From: Pleurotus ostreatus/Saccharomyces cerevisiae fusant
Lineage: Eukaryota; Opisthokonta
Direction of reading: 5' to 3'
Length of the DNA stretch: 64,000 bases
NCBI GenBank assembly: GCA_024196135.1
Contig: JAMQCK010000004.1
Location: 124,001 to 188,000, forward strand
The position numbers and the translations under genes are program-made. Under the pieces are notes generated by a model. That model ran no database searches. It was not told where the DNA came from and saw nothing but the letters and a program-made list of their open reading frames with translations. Numbering within the stretch: position 1 is the stretch's first letter; each line of letters begins with the position of its first letter. Of this stretch, positions 10,489 through 22,969 are shown piece by piece.

Positions 10489-11826
10489 TTACTGGCTATC
10501 ATCCTCGTTATGTATCTCCACACGCAGAACATCCCTCTCTCTCGCCTTGGGCAGCAAGCTATAGAGGCACGCCTGAGAAGCAGCCAAGACCGTGTCCAAC
10601 TGCGTGGACGCCATCGAGAATGCGTATAACGCGAACGTCACGTCTTCTAGCGATTCGCGCTGCTCTATCCACGCGTCTATGTCATCCCACCTCAGCGTGT
10701 CCGATATTAACTCCTCGGCCGACTCAGAGGAGGCGCACACTGTGAAGTGAAGGATGAGATGACGGAGGGCGGGCGCCCTGAGTACCTCATACACGAAGTC
10801 CTCGACACAGTCGGCTGCATCCCAGTTCTCGCGTAACCTATCCCAGTCCAGGGGGCCGGCAATGACCGTCTGGAGGTGTGCGAACTGCGCGAAATCGAGG
10901 ACCTGAACTGGATATCATCAATAAGACGTACAATGCGACGAAGGACCCACTCACAGTCCAAGCACAAGATGTCTTCCTCGAGTTGGGGTTCTGAGACGAG
11001 TCGCAGCTCTGCGAGTGTGGGCGCGAGCCGCGAGAGAACGGTCTCGATAGCCGAGAATTGGCGGGGATCCTGGAAGAAAAGACGTATGCCAAGGTTCTGC
11101 ACTGGCGGGATACGCGGCATCGCCAGGATCCAGTTCAGGAAGATTTCGAGCAGCTTGTCCTCAAACCTGGGAGTCATGTAGCATTGGAGGTCGGCTAGTC
11201 GGGAGAAGGTGTCAGATTCGAAAGGGGCGACTGGGAGATCCGGTTGAAGATGCACATTCATTTCCTCTGCGATATCAAGGAGGGAAAGACTGAATGTGGG
11301 GGAGCGCAACAAGAGTGGACGTGAGATCGATGGGATAGATCTGGATGTGCTTTAGAGTCAGGTGGGTCAGCGTATGGCGCACTACGGAGAGCGTATGAAC
11401 AAAGTCAGTCAAAATGGGACAATCGCTCTCCCCGTCTACGCATATGCTTGTTACGAAGCGCAGACCCTGCAGGGAATTCACCAGTCCTGGATCTGACGCA
11501 GGAGATCGGCCCAGAGAGACAGAGCGGGCATGGCGCGCGAAGGTGCAGAGTGGGGACGCGACCAGTTTCTGGAAGTCCTCGGATGATACGCTGCGCGTGG
11601 CGGGATCCGACCGATGGACCTTCACGCTCAGCTGCTGGAAAGCGTGACGGCGGCTGGAATACACGAGCGCGCGACAGACGAGCGAAAGAGACAAGCACGT
11701 AGTGACATCGGTCATTTCGACGATATGCTCGAGGATCTCCAGAGGAAGATGAGGGACGAGCTCCTCGGGGCTGTCGATCATGGTCCTCCCAAGGGCGTCG
11801 ATGATCGCCTCTTCGGAGTGGTCCAT
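10489..11826 (-). pseudogene. F-box gene (family member B) with a frameshift
   Basis: The F-box begins LPLELEHI-like (PHLPLEILEHIVEMTD) and runs through VCRALVYSSRRHAF. The frame is open from ATG 11826 to about 11280, where VALPHIQS runs into a stop. Homology resumes at once in another frame (SLLDIAEE) and continues to LGIRLFF and LRLV. No GT...AG pair can bridge the two frames in phase. The sequence around TCTTTCCCTCC looks as if two bases of a CT unit were lost. A normal phase-1 intron follows (10908-10954, 47 nt), at the same place as in the paralogs, then VLDFAQFAHLQ and LPKARERDVLR. Either a young pseudogene or an assembly error in a pyrimidine run. The frame is open upstream to 11949. 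Confidence 0.6.
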
Positions 11827-12204
11827 TTTTGCGGTTGTCCTAAGTAGCAACGCGAGACCGAGAGGGTTTATCGCAGTCCTGAAGGCATTCGTCAGCTTGC
11901 CGACGCTGAGAGTGCGCAATGACCCACCCAGCAACGGCGACCAGCACACAGCACCGCTATCGATGAGGTCGTGGATGAGGGCGGGAAGAAGGCGAGGTTA
12001 GGGCGTGCTCGGGATATGAACTCGCAGGGTCACATGCGCGATAGAATTCCGCCGTTCAGCGCAGAGCATACAGAGGATAAGACATACATATTCGAGTAGA
12101 GAAATACAATGTCTGACCGCCAGCACCACCGAGGCCATGCAGAACGCCCCATTCGCCTAAGCATTGTAACCGAGATGATCTCACGGCCGAACAGAAAGGC
12201 TGCT

Positions 12205-13476
12205 TCAGTCCATACCGATCCCCTGCAGCGATCGCTCATACCACAGCTTTCCCTCGGAGTGTGTCCTGGGAAGAAGCTGCAGAATTGCAGTCATGGACTC
12301 GCCCATGGTCCTCCTCGCCAGCTCGTTCTCCACATGGCTCGAGGCCAGAGAGAATTCGAACCTCACCTGCTTCAGTTGAGAGCACTGCGCGGCTGCTCCG
12401 ACTCCTTGTCCAGGATGGAAATTTCATCGTCGACCTTGAGGCGCACGACGACGTTCCGGAGCGCTCGTGCAACGAGCGCTTGGAGCAGGAAGCGCACGAA
12501 GCGTCCGTCGTGCTGCCAATGTCGGGTGCGCACCCTGAAGAGGCTAATCGGGTCGAGTGTGATGGTGTGCAGGGCCTAGTACTGCGAGAATCCGAGGTCA
12601 CGAACTATTCACGTTTCATCAGCATCGACAACCTTGCAAAAACATGCACGCGCACGATCATATCCCCTAAAGCCGTACTCATCAGGGTAGTTGCTCAACT
12701 CCGCAAGCGAGCGCCTCGTACGGTGCATGAACTCGCAAAGCGAGGATGAGAGGCCAGCGTCGTAGCCATGCAATGTAATGCCTAGGGTTCCGATGGGAGG
12801 GAGCTGTGGCAGCGCCAAAAACCACTCGAAGAGCCGCGGTTGCAACGGGGTTTTCGAACAATATTGTATCTTCATGTGGAAATTTCGAAGCTGTCCCAAA
12901 GTCTCGTCCGTGATTGGCAAAAAGGCGTCGTCCCTGGCTACGTCAATTTCGCTTATAGTTGTCCAGAGACTCTCGAGGTAGAGAAGCTGGGGCAACGCAA
13001 CTAGTACGGACGTCAGGCTCGAGAAGCTCGCTAGGATGACATGCTGTAGCGTCAGGCTTGCTAAGGTTGGGTGTGCGGAAGAAAAGGGATGGTAAGCTTT
13101 GAGGACACATGTCATGGACTCCATCCCTTCGAGGCGCAGATCTGCCAAATTGGGCATATTCCGCAGGGTCCCAGGCAAACCCCTCTCGTTCCATTGCCCT
13201 GGTGGCAGCGTAAGACGTTGAGTATGTCGCTTGAACGTGCATAGCGGAGAGTCGAGGAGAGAAGCAAACGTCGTGATTGCAAGACGGGGTCGCCCAGGTG
13301 TATGCGGCGATTTCTTGAAACGTCAAGCGACGGCTGCAGTCCAGAAGGGCGCGGCACACCAGCGCAAGTACTAGGCATGTGTGTGGATCGCTGTGGATGG
13401 CGATGTACTCGAGCAACTCGAAAGGGAGGGACGGCCGTCCTTCTGCGGCGCTTTGCGGATCCTGTTAAACGGTCAT
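12205..13476 (-). pseudogene. F-box pseudogene (family member C)
   Basis: Clearly related to the intact F-box gene at 23310 but broken several times. ATG 13476 is followed by an in-frame TAA at codon 4 (13465-13467), where the paralog has Glu. The F-box frame (LPFELLEYI, VCRALLDCSRRLTFQ) shifts near 13310-13330 into the frame reading FASLLDSPLCTF, MPNLADLRLEG and LHGYDAG. In the second exon, LGFSQY is followed by TAG (12576-12578), then LHTITLDPI, VRFLLQALV and VVRLKVDDE. A further frame change with loss of about 15 residues precedes VRFEFSLASSHV and LLPRTHSEG. Every segment aligns in order with the paralog, so this is a decaying copy rather than an unusual gene structure. Confidence 0.85.
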
Positions 13477-14008
13477 CTTCTGCGAAGGAGTTCGTAAGAT
13501 CGCTGCTATTCGGATAACTCTAAAGCACACCTGGTCGTACAAGCCCTCGCAGTGTTTTTTGGTGCAACTGATTCGGGCAGAGAACAACGAAAGACGCTCG
13601 CCAAGCTGAGCGCGAGGTGTGCACGTTGTCGACCTCACGGTCTCGGGAAAGTTGAGTTCTCGAGTCGACAGACGGTGACTGCCCAACTCGTGACTGACCA
13701 TGACCAGCTCGTCAGACTCAGAGCCTGCCCCGTCATGCCTTCGACAAGTACTCTGCTGCGAAGTTGAATTCCCAATGAATGCGTACGATACGAATTGAAT
13801 GAGGCACTAATGTATGATGGAGCGCGGCGCCCGTCTACCAGACCGCTCCGATGTAGATGATTGCTCTTCCCCGTAAGCTATATATGTCTACCCCAGTTGC
13901 CTCCCTGACCAAAGGCTCTACAGCACCCCTTCGTGCTGGCTGATGTGGGCGCGAAGTCGAGTAGTCAACCCGCGGCGATGGATGGTCCCGCATACGACAG
14001 AGGGACAT
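13477..14008. other. Intergenic, nothing recognised
   Basis: Former upstream region of the F-box pseudogene and 3' flank of the decarboxylase gene. No exon, repeat or RNA gene recognised. Confidence 0.5.
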
Positions 14009-16170
14009 CTAGTCCCGCGGCACGTCGCCGAGCTTATTGCCGACCTTGATCTTCTGCCCTGCCTGGATCGCGAACTCAAAGTCGGACGGCGCCTCGAATA
14101 TGAGGACGATCGTGCTGCCGAGGCAGAAGCCGCCCATCTCCTCTGCGTATGACAGCGGTTGACCGTTCAAGATTGGCGACGCAGCGGAATAGACAGCCTC
14201 AGTGTACGTTCCCGGAGGTGGCCGACGGCCGCGGACGTTGGTGCGCAATTCCTAGACGAAGAACCCTTAGCTAACGCAAGACTGCCGCAAGCGCCAAACC
14301 CACCTGATCAAAGTTAATCTTGATACTCCCGACATTCGTCGCACCGACCGGCACCATCCCAAAGAACCCATACCGCCAACGGCCCAACAGCGCAACCCGC
14401 TCATTCAGCACGAACAAGTTCTCCAGCCGCTTCGCCATATACGGCGACACCGAGAACAGCTCGCCCACGAAGTGCCTTCGTTTCTCCACCACCCACGCCG
14501 TCGGGCTGTGGAAGCGGTGGTAGTCGCCCGGCGCCAGGTAGATGACGGTGAAGAAGAGCGAGTGGCCCGGGCGGACGTCCTGGTCGGAGGTGCTGCGCCG
14601 GCGGGCGAGCGGCCGTGCGACGGGGGCGCCCTCGATCGCGGCGGGGACGCCCATGTCGCGGGCGACGCCGGCGTCGTGGGCGAGGGTGTCCTTGAGCGTG
14701 GCGGAGGGGTCGTGCACGGAAGCGTCGACGCGCTCGCCGTATTTCTGCGGTGCGGGGTCGGTGCTGCCAGAGGCGAGGAGGGGCGTGGTCTCATTGCTGC
14801 TCGAGCTGCCGGTGCTGCTGGAAGGTCGCGCATGGCCGTTCTGGCCGCCGATGAGCTGGTCGAGGGTGTATTCGATGCCGTTGACGTTTGCGAAGTCATG
14901 GTCGTTGACGACTTCCATTTGATCGCGCGTGCTCTTGACCGATGCCGTGGGGGTTCCTGGACGTTCAACTCCGAGAAGCGCGTCCAACGAGTATGTGATG
15001 CCCTTGACCTGTTCGACGCGCGAGTCCTTGATTGTGCCGAAATGTAGTACCGTGCCATCCGCGGGGCTGACCTGAACCATAGTCAGTCGTGACACGACTG
15101 GGAAGAAGCGATGTACGCACCAATATTGCGTCGTCGACCGGTCGTGCACCAGGTTTTAGCTTCCGGTAGAAAAAGTCGCCCAAGCTCGCGTATTTTTCCA
15201 GTTCCTGAGGGTCGATCTCGTCGAGGTTGCAACCAAAGGCGAAGGCGTACATCTTGAAGCCGTATGGCCTGAACCAAACCGGGAGTTGAAGAGAGTTCAT
15301 GTAGCCCCATAACCGTGACATATTCCGTAGAGGTAGTGCGCCCATGACATGGACCTACAGTGCATTGTGTTAGACTGCATGCTCGCAATGTTGGAGAGGT
15401 TGGGGAGGTAAGTCGTGCGAGGACTCGCAAAGGTACAGGGGCCTAGAGAGATCTTGCGCTATGCACGTGATATATGGTGGAGACTGGAGCCGTCCTCTGT
15501 ACGCCAAGTGGAGTGCACATACCTGCCATGGACCCTTAAGCTTGACGACCTCAACACCATCCTCGTCAACAATGACCTCGGGGTTGCGCTTTCTTGAATT
15601 CTTCCTGTACTGGATCACGACGAGGAGTATCGCGCCGACAGCGATCGGGATGGGATACCACTTGGTCGGCGTCTCCGTCCATGCCTTGATGAGCTTGCCT
15701 GAAGAGCGCATGTCAGAATTGAAGAGGGCAAGAAGGTTCTGGCACGCACGATACAGTGGTACTTCCGCCCCTGTGGTCTGACCACCATTAAATTCCGGAC
15801 CGTTCTTTCCCGTCGAGTACGCGCGACTCAGGCCGCGCTGGATGAGCGACGAGGTCTTGTTGCTGGCGCGCGCGAATGCCCGGGTAGCGAAGGTGGGCGC
15901 AGTCGCGTTGAAGACCCTCGACGCCGTCGTAGACGATGCGTGGAGGACGCGGGACGCGGCGGTGAACGGCCGCTTGCCCTTCGTCATCAGGGACTGCCTG
16001 GAGAACGCCATATCGTATCCCGGCGCCAGCGTCGACGTGGGCGACGCGGCGAATGTCGGTGAGGGTGCAGGTCGATGTGGGGGTGAATATTGAGTAAAGG
16101 TTCGGCGCTCGAAGAGGTAAATACGGCTTACGTAGGGCCGTATTTGCCGGGCCGTGTGCCGCAGCATCAT
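14009..16170 (-). CDS. PSD1: Phosphatidylserine decarboxylase, mitochondrial
   Basis: Five exons: 15750-16170, 15523-15698, 15121-15354, 14304-15071, 14009-14251; about 613 aa. It converts phosphatidylserine to phosphatidylethanolamine in the inner mitochondrial membrane. The N-terminus is Arg/Ser-rich, like a targeting signal, and precedes a hydrophobic segment ([15 protein letters not shown]). Core motifs follow: [53 protein letters not shown] (catalytic His) and, near residue 577, LGST, where self-cleavage between Gly and Ser makes the pyruvoyl group of the alpha chain. A Ser/Ala-rich insert separates the second and third core motifs. The first intron (15699-15749) is 51 nt and in frame. 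ATG 16170 gives the better presequence; ATG 16011 is the alternative (560 aa). Confidence 0.93.
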
Positions 16171-16835
16171 GTCAGGAACGCGTTCTCAAAGGCGGCGTTC
16201 GACTTTTTGTGCTTGTCGCCGACGTTCGCGGCGACGAGAGCATGCAATTTTGAGAGGAAACCTGGCGTTCGTGGTGGTTTGGGACAAGACGAGGTTCGTT
16301 GGCAGATGTTTAATGCATGACATCACGTGCCGAACGTGCCGCAGACATTGCGCGCCTCTGCGGCCATTTCGTAGCCTCACACGAGTGGAAAGAGATCATC
16401 GAAGCGTCGTGAGTGCAAAGCAGAGTCAATTTGTACACATCTAATCATGAAGAGTGGGATAGTAGAGATTTTCGTCGAAACGTCGAAGTTCAACTTGGCC
16501 GGCATTTGCCGGAAGGTTGGTTTTGGGCCGTAAAGTGAGGATTTCGTGGTGTACGCACTGAAGCATGACATTGGGACTCAATAGTCTTGTCTATCACCAT
16601 CAGATAGGCCCAAACAAGGTGTAGATGATGTATGCGTTAGGCAGCTATACAGTACATCAGGAAGTAGGCATAAACCGGACACAGTAGCGCGCCGGCGCAT
16701 AAGGAAGTAAGCATATGACGACACAATGATAGGCATAGGTCACATAGAGGGGAGTTCGCATAGAAACAGAAGTCTTGAGTCCATTGCACGCTTGAGCATT
16801 AGTTCCGGCGGAGCGCGAAAGCTACGGCGCTAGCG
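16171..16835. other. Intergenic: decarboxylase promoter and MYND 3' flank
   Basis: About 665 bp holding the presumed promoter of the phosphatidylserine decarboxylase gene and the 3' untranslated region of the MYND gene. No additional exon or repeat seen. Confidence 0.5.
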
Positions 16836-19230
16836 TCAGCATCCTACGCCTAAACCAACTCCCTTGACCCACGCACCATCTCGCAGCCCATTTACAAACC
16901 CGCGGGACCGTTGATTTTCGGGGACAGGTCTGCGGCGGAGAGCACCCCGAGGCTTGTTTTCCGGCATCTCGTATACGAAGAAAGACGCTGAACACGGCTT
17001 CGCCTCGGGGTACGAGAGCTTCTCGAAGTCGATGTCAATAACCTCGCTGATCGTCACGGTCGTCAAGGCCTTGCTGGTTTCTGTCGACTCTGGTTCCTGG
17101 ATGGTCTTGGGCTCGTCCTCGAGCTTGGGTATGAGCTGCATGAGCTCGCGCTTGGGCTTGGGCATGAGCGCGAGCTTGGACACGGGCTTAAACTTGGGCT
17201 TGCGCTCAAACTTGGGTTTGAGCTGGAGCTTAGGCTTGGGCTTGAACTCAATCGTAGGCGCGAAGAAAGAGAACCGATACATGCCCACCGGCACGACGAT
17301 CGATAGGGACTTGTCGAACACGGCGTCGACGATCACGCGTGGGGTCGCTTTGGCGGTTTGGAGCGTTATGGCCAACACGGTCTTCGTCGGTGGCGAGTTT
17401 TCCTTGTTCTCGTTGCTTTCGAGGCAGTTGTCGTCTTCGTCAGGATCCGCTTCACGCATGGCGCCAGTGGAAAGGCAGAGGGTGACGCTAGCGCGCGGCT
17501 TCCGGTAGTCGAGCCGCGCGTGCACGTCCCGGCCGCTCTTGACGACGGCGGGACGCTGGACGAAGGCGGCGATTGTGCGCCACACTTGCCCCTTGCGCTG
17601 CATCTCGCAATGGGCAGCGTACACGACAGACTTGTCGTCGCGGGAGCCCAAGCCAAAGATCTCTGTGATGCAGGAGGGAGGGAGTCAGCTCAGTCGTAGT
17701 GGATAGTCTGCGCGCAGTGAGGGCGACGTACTGAGGTTCGGGAACGCTGTGCCCTTTGCGGGGCCATTGCAATAGGGCCTGTGACGTTCTCGGTCTGCTG
17801 CTTGGCATGCGGCGGAGCAATAGTAAGTATCTGCACAGCAGAACTTATCTCCTTCCTCGTGGCACTGTTGCATGGGTGTGAGTATGTTGAGACTTCGTCA
17901 ACAGTAATAATTCCACAACGCGACTTACCAATTCGCAGATAAGAGACCCTCGGAAAGCATCCATGCTCAGCTGGCGTAGCGCAAACCGGGTCATCAGCCG
18001 GTACCAGATCTTCGAGGGCGGGATCTCCCAGTAGAGTATGCCGTACTTCACAACTGTTTCCCCAAAGGCCTTGAGCACGGGCCTCACAACAAGCGCACTA
18101 GCCAACACGTCGGCTAGCATGCGAATCGGCGCCAAGTCATTCACACCCTTGTTCAGGCGAATCTGGATGATATCCCCAGCCCGGGGCGTCAGGAAACGGT
18201 GTAAAGCAACGAGAACGCCCTTCTTCAGCGCAGCCTCGCAGGCTTTGTATGACGCCCCGCACAGCACCGCAAGCACCTTGCACACCTTAAGCGCAGCGGC
18301 CCGGTCGAAGGACACCATGGAGAAGAAATGGAAGGCATTGATCACGTCCCGCGCCGCTTTATCCGTCTCCAAGAATTTGTGCAGCGGCGTCAGCTCGACG
18401 AGCGCGACGCACACCTCGGCGTACCGGTATCGCAGGACGATGTGGTCCTCGAGCCGGGGGAACTCGTGCGCGTACCGCTCGCGCGGGATGTACGCGAAGC
18501 CTTGCGATATAGTCATGCGCCTGGCCGCCGCGCACATGAGGGCCTTCGCGCTGCCGTGGCCCTCAGCGAGGACCGCCTCGACCGCCGCCGCACGCGCATT
18601 CGGGTCCGGGGCCGTGAGAACGCGCAGGAGGAGCTCAGTCATCGCCGCGTCGCGCCCGCGGAACAGGATGTCCGCCTCCCGCGGTTCCTCTCCCACGCCC
18701 GCGGTCATGGGGAAATGGCAGGGGAAGTCCTCCCAGAAGCGGAGGAGCGTCTTGAAGGGGAGGCGCTCGTCGTCGAGGATGCCCTTGTTGTACAGCAGCT
18801 GGACGTAGCCGGCGACCGCTTGGGCGACCGCGTCCGCGGGGCGCGCGTATAGGGTATCCTGGCAGGGGCGCAGGTTCTTCTTGAGTGGGTCGAGGAAGCG
18901 GATCCATGCGAGGGCAGATGGCCAGCGCGCGATGAGGACGTCGGAAATGGCACTGTCGCCGCCGCATACGTTGCAGAGGATGCCGAAAGCCTTAAGGGCC
19001 TCCATCGCGTGCTTGATGTCCGGCTCCGAGTCTGGGAAAGGCGCGCGCTTATCCTTGCGATCAGGAATAAGCGCCTCATGAAGCGCATCCAGACAGGCAG
19101 TAACTGCGAACATGGAGTCCCTCATGAGCACATCCAGTAGGTCCTTCTTGCGATCTTCATTCGGTGCCACAGCATCGTCGTAGCAGAACCGGGTAAGCAA
19201 GGCGAGGAGGTGGGTGGTCGGAGGCGCCAT
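16836..19230 (-). CDS. MYND zinc-finger protein with Lys/Pro-rich segment
   Basis: Exons 17929-19230, 17732-17864 and 16836-17662; about 753 aa. Exon 1 (434 codons) is a long alpha-helical, armadillo-like region without a named domain. The MYND finger straddles the first intron: CEL closes exon 1 and CHEEGDKFCC opens exon 2, followed by YYCSAACQ, RERHRPYC, giving all zinc ligands. As in the MYND gene at 675-2513, the intron is phase 0 and precedes the second Cys. Exon 3 contains an unusual run of alternating Lys/Pro/Leu repeats (PKPKLQLKPKFERKPKFKP and on) around 17120-17270, then an acidic stretch and a basic end. No SET domain. Function unknown; protein-protein adaptor is the likely role. 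Confidence 0.82.
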
Positions 19231-20436
19231 GAGTTCCTATGTGGCAATGCAGGTGAGCAATGGCGGGGCAATGAGCAGGAAGGCAGTCTTTATGGCAGAT
19301 GCGGGGCGCCTACAGCAGTCCCCGTATATATACGCGCACCGCAATCGACGGGGCCACATAAGGAACAAAGACACGGGGACCTACACCTCCTTTTGGACAA
19401 GTGGGTTGCCATACGCGGATGCGATGCCGTCACATGAACAATTGCAGAGCCTTCTGGCCATGATGCCGCAGGGTGTATGTCGCGAGGCAACTCGCAAAAG
19501 ACAATAAAGAAGTTCGAGAAGCTGTGGCATAACGTACTGCAGAAGCTGTTGGGCGCCTACATCAGTGGGCACGCATATGACACGAGCGGCTTTCGTTAGC
19601 GCTTGGGTGTGCCATCGATAATCATAAGCCTTTGTAGCTTTGGCCAAAGCCTTCCATTTTACGATGGCTATGAAGATGTCGAATGACGACGGTACGACCA
19701 TGATGGTGGCAAGAAGACGGTTTATGACCCACGTGTATCCATTCATCAGTCACCAGGACCGTGGGAGTTTGCCACACGGAGAAGTTAGGAGGCTGCTTTC
19801 CCACGAACGCGCCTTGCTCCCGGCCATCAAGCATACGAGTGCAAGTTGGGCCACATGAATGTCATCTCAAGCATACAGCCCAGCTAATTTGCGAATTGAC
19901 GCACAAGACGCTCTCTGCACGATAAGAACCCAGCTTCTGACTTCGAATTCGGAGTGGTGACGACGTTTTCCTCACGACTGTACGTGGCAGACGAAGAGGC
20001 ACACGAATGATAGAGGTACTTCCTGGGAACACCGCTGAGATCGAATTATTTCAGCGAGTCGAGCCTTGTGCACTTCAAGCTGTAAGAATTCGACCCTCTG
20101 CTGCAGCCTCGCTCGGCACAACGGCCCACCAACCAACTCACGATTGCAGCAAGCTTAACAATGGACAGAGTGCTTTCGCCATGCTCAACCTACACCCGGA
20201 ACGTCCCGCTGGCGTGCGCGGTACTCACGAGTCATGGTTCCTGACCCGCAGGACACAGCGGCGCCGTGGCACCTTGTATTGCGCTCGCCGCAGCGTTGAA
20301 GTCGAGATGAGCTGGCACGTCCTTCGCGCAGTGAGGTGTCGTCGGTATCGTGGGACCTGCTGCTCCTGCTCGCTGTGGCTTATAAGAGACGGCTACCTGG
20401 CGCTCGTGCGTATCGCTCTGGCCGTCGACTTGCGAG
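19231..20436. other. Intergenic between divergent MYND and membrane-protein genes
   Basis: About 1.2 kb shared upstream region of two divergently transcribed genes. A TATAAGAG element at about 20380-20388 lies some 50 bp before the membrane-protein ATG. Open frames here are short and lack family motifs; I see no gene. Confidence 0.5.
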
Positions 20437-22969
20437 ATGACCACAAGCACCGATGGGCTGATCGTCGCGGCGAGCTTGGCCGCTCTGTTCTTTGGTGCGT
20501 CTCGACTTCCCTGCTATACGAAGTAATCAGTAGCTGACGAAGGCGCAAGGCATCCAACTTGTGCTATACGCTCTGCTTGGATATACCCTGCTGTACGTTA
20601 GCGCTTGAATGGACTGTTGTGCTTACTAATTGCTCCTCAGCACCGGCGGAACCTTCAGGGGACGCATAGTGGTCTTGTCCACAGTGTCGCTCCTGACAAT
20701 AATGAGTCTCTCGAACATGACTCTCAGCATTCTTCACGCCGAGACTTCGACGGGATCCGAGATGGAGATGGAAAATAGCAACCTAGCCGGGATCGACGTG
20801 ACGATCAAGGTGTTCGGGAGGATCAGCGTGCGCCCCTTCCCGATCCTGTTTCGTGCTTCTGATCTTCAATGCCGCTTTCAGATTCTCATCGCCCAACTCA
20901 TCGTCATTTGGCGCACATGGATCCTTTGGTCGACCAGCGTTGCCGTGCGAGCGCTCCTGGCCTTCCTCGCGTTCGCCTCTTGCGGTGAGCCCTCATTTAT
21001 GTCCCTCGGAGAAAATCTGGGCTGATCTCTCGGACAGCGACGACAATCATCAGCATCGGCCTCTGCTTCGTCGCCAGTCTTAGCACGGCAACCGTGGCCA
21101 GCGACGCGCTCGTCATGCTCGTGCCGCTCGTTGTCGCGAACGCAGTCTGTTTACTGGCGACCTCGATACGCGTGCGGTGTGCGCTGCGAGAGCGAACTGA
21201 GTAAGTGCTTCATCTTCTCACAGGCGCGATCATTCTCACTGACGATAGCACGCGTAGGACAACATCAAGCTCGTCCCACCTGGGTCGCATGGCACGTCTT
21301 GCAGCGTTTCTCCTTGACTCTGGGCTGATCCTCGGGGCATTTCTCGTGCGTTTCCCTGCCTCAGTCCCTCTCTACGACTAAATGCAATGACCAGATTCTC
21401 TACTTGGGTTCCGAGGTGGCAAGCGGTGGCATAAACGCCAGGACCGAGACGGCGAGCGGCGCGACGAACTTGACACGCGCGCTGACTGGGGCAGCGTCAG
21501 GCGTGGCGGCGAGTGTGCTATATCCTCGAATGAGTCGACCCGACTGACATACTTTCTAGGGTACCTTGGCAATCTTGATCCTCCTGCTCGTCGTCCACCG
21601 AGTCAGTACCGCCGACGTCCTGCTGCTCGCCGACTGCGACGGCGCGGACACGGCTCGGGACGACCACACGCTTGCGAGCTCGACCACTTGGCGGATGAGC
21701 AAGAAGTGGAAGCGGGAGAAGGAGAAGTGGGATCAGAGCGACTTGGGCTCCTCCGATCGCGCAACCATTTCCACCGTCGACGAGCTCCCGCGGTATAGCC
21801 GGCATATGCGCGATGCGAAGGCGTTTCCTATCCATGAGCCACCACAGCTTTCGCCTCCTCGGCCAACTCGTCCGTTGCATGTCGAGAAGGCGATGCGACC
21901 TAGGACAGAGGGCGCTTTAGTTGAGGAGCAACCGCGGAGCTGGCACGTGGAGTATGGGCGGGATCGAGTCGACACTGCCGAGCGCAGACCGCACTCTTCT
22001 CCCTCCCTGCGTACCGCGAGGGAAGATACGATACCGTCAGAAACGCGGGATACGACTCCATCTGGCAAGCAGAATACGACGCCTACCGCCGAGCAGGATA
22101 TTGTCGAGGTGCCGACAGCTGCCACGCCGCATACGGTGTTCGCCGGCTGGCAGACGGACCGGCCGCTCGAGCTGCGTCCTTTCACTCTGCCGCCTCCCAC
22201 ATCGCGACCGCGTACGGCGCAAACGTCGTACCCACTTGTGACGCGCTCGATGTCGCCCTATACACCTCGGCGAGGTAGTCTGCCTGCCCAATCGGCCCCT
22301 CGCGCTCCCGGCGCCTCTCAGTCTCAGACACCACCATCTCACTCAGTACGCCCACCACAAGCACCAGCCTCTCACGCCGTCCGCCCGCCGCCCACCTCGC
22401 GTCCTTCGACCACGTCGAAGCGGCCTTCGCATACATATAGCTCGTCCTACGTCGCCTCGCCGCTTCATTCCATCCGCGAGCTTCCGCCTCCACCAGCACC
22501 CGAGTCAGAGGCAGACGCCTCCGAGTCGACCTACGTCCACGCTCCCGAGTCCCTCTACTCGCGCGCGCCCGACTCCGACGGCGCCCCATCCCTACAGAGC
22601 TCCGTTGAGTCCATCGCGGACCCGCCCACCGCGTGGCGCTGGCCAGGCCCGAATCCCAGCAGCGGGACCGTCTACCGCGACCATGCACCGTATCAGCAGC
22701 ATGACTACGCTCCCTATCGGCACCACGCACTGAGCCGTAGTGCTGTGTCGAACCTCTCTAGCCCGAGCGCGTACTCGGTGGACTCGATGGCGCTGGCGAT
22801 CCGGGATGCGGCGGATCCGCTGGAGCTGTACGGGAATTATCTGTGGGGTTTGAAGATGGCTGGCGAGGGAGAGCCTGAGGAGCAGCGAACGCATGGGGAT
22901 CGTAAGCAGAGTAGGAGGGACGAAAGAGAGGGACGACGGGTCGATAGAGAAGTTCGGCAACGAGGGTAA
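20437..22969 (+). CDS. Seven-helix membrane protein with long Ser/Pro-rich tail
   Basis: Eight exons: 20437-20494, 20550-20592, 20641-20827, 20882-20984, 21038-21200, 21249-21345, 21395-21514, 21560-22969; about 726 aa. The first 270 residues form seven hydrophobic segments (roughly 7-34, 42-65, 88-112, 115-147, 152-172, 196-218, 256-268), an arrangement seen in basidiomycete serpentine membrane proteins. No conserved GPCR signature such as DRY or a pheromone-receptor motif was recognised. The remaining 455 residues are cytoplasmic-type, very rich in Ser, Pro, Thr and Arg (TSRPRTAQ, PPPTSRPSTTSKRPS), with many potential phosphorylation sites. The 54-nt intron at 20828-20881 is in frame. The third helix is weak, so topology is tentative. 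Receptor or transporter-like role unproven. Confidence 0.72.

Noticed and set aside
15370..15522. Continuation of the PSD1 exon beyond GPWQ
   Set aside because: It would separate GPWQ from VHVMGALPL, a continuous motif in all phosphatidylserine decarboxylases; a 168-nt GT-AG intron restores it.
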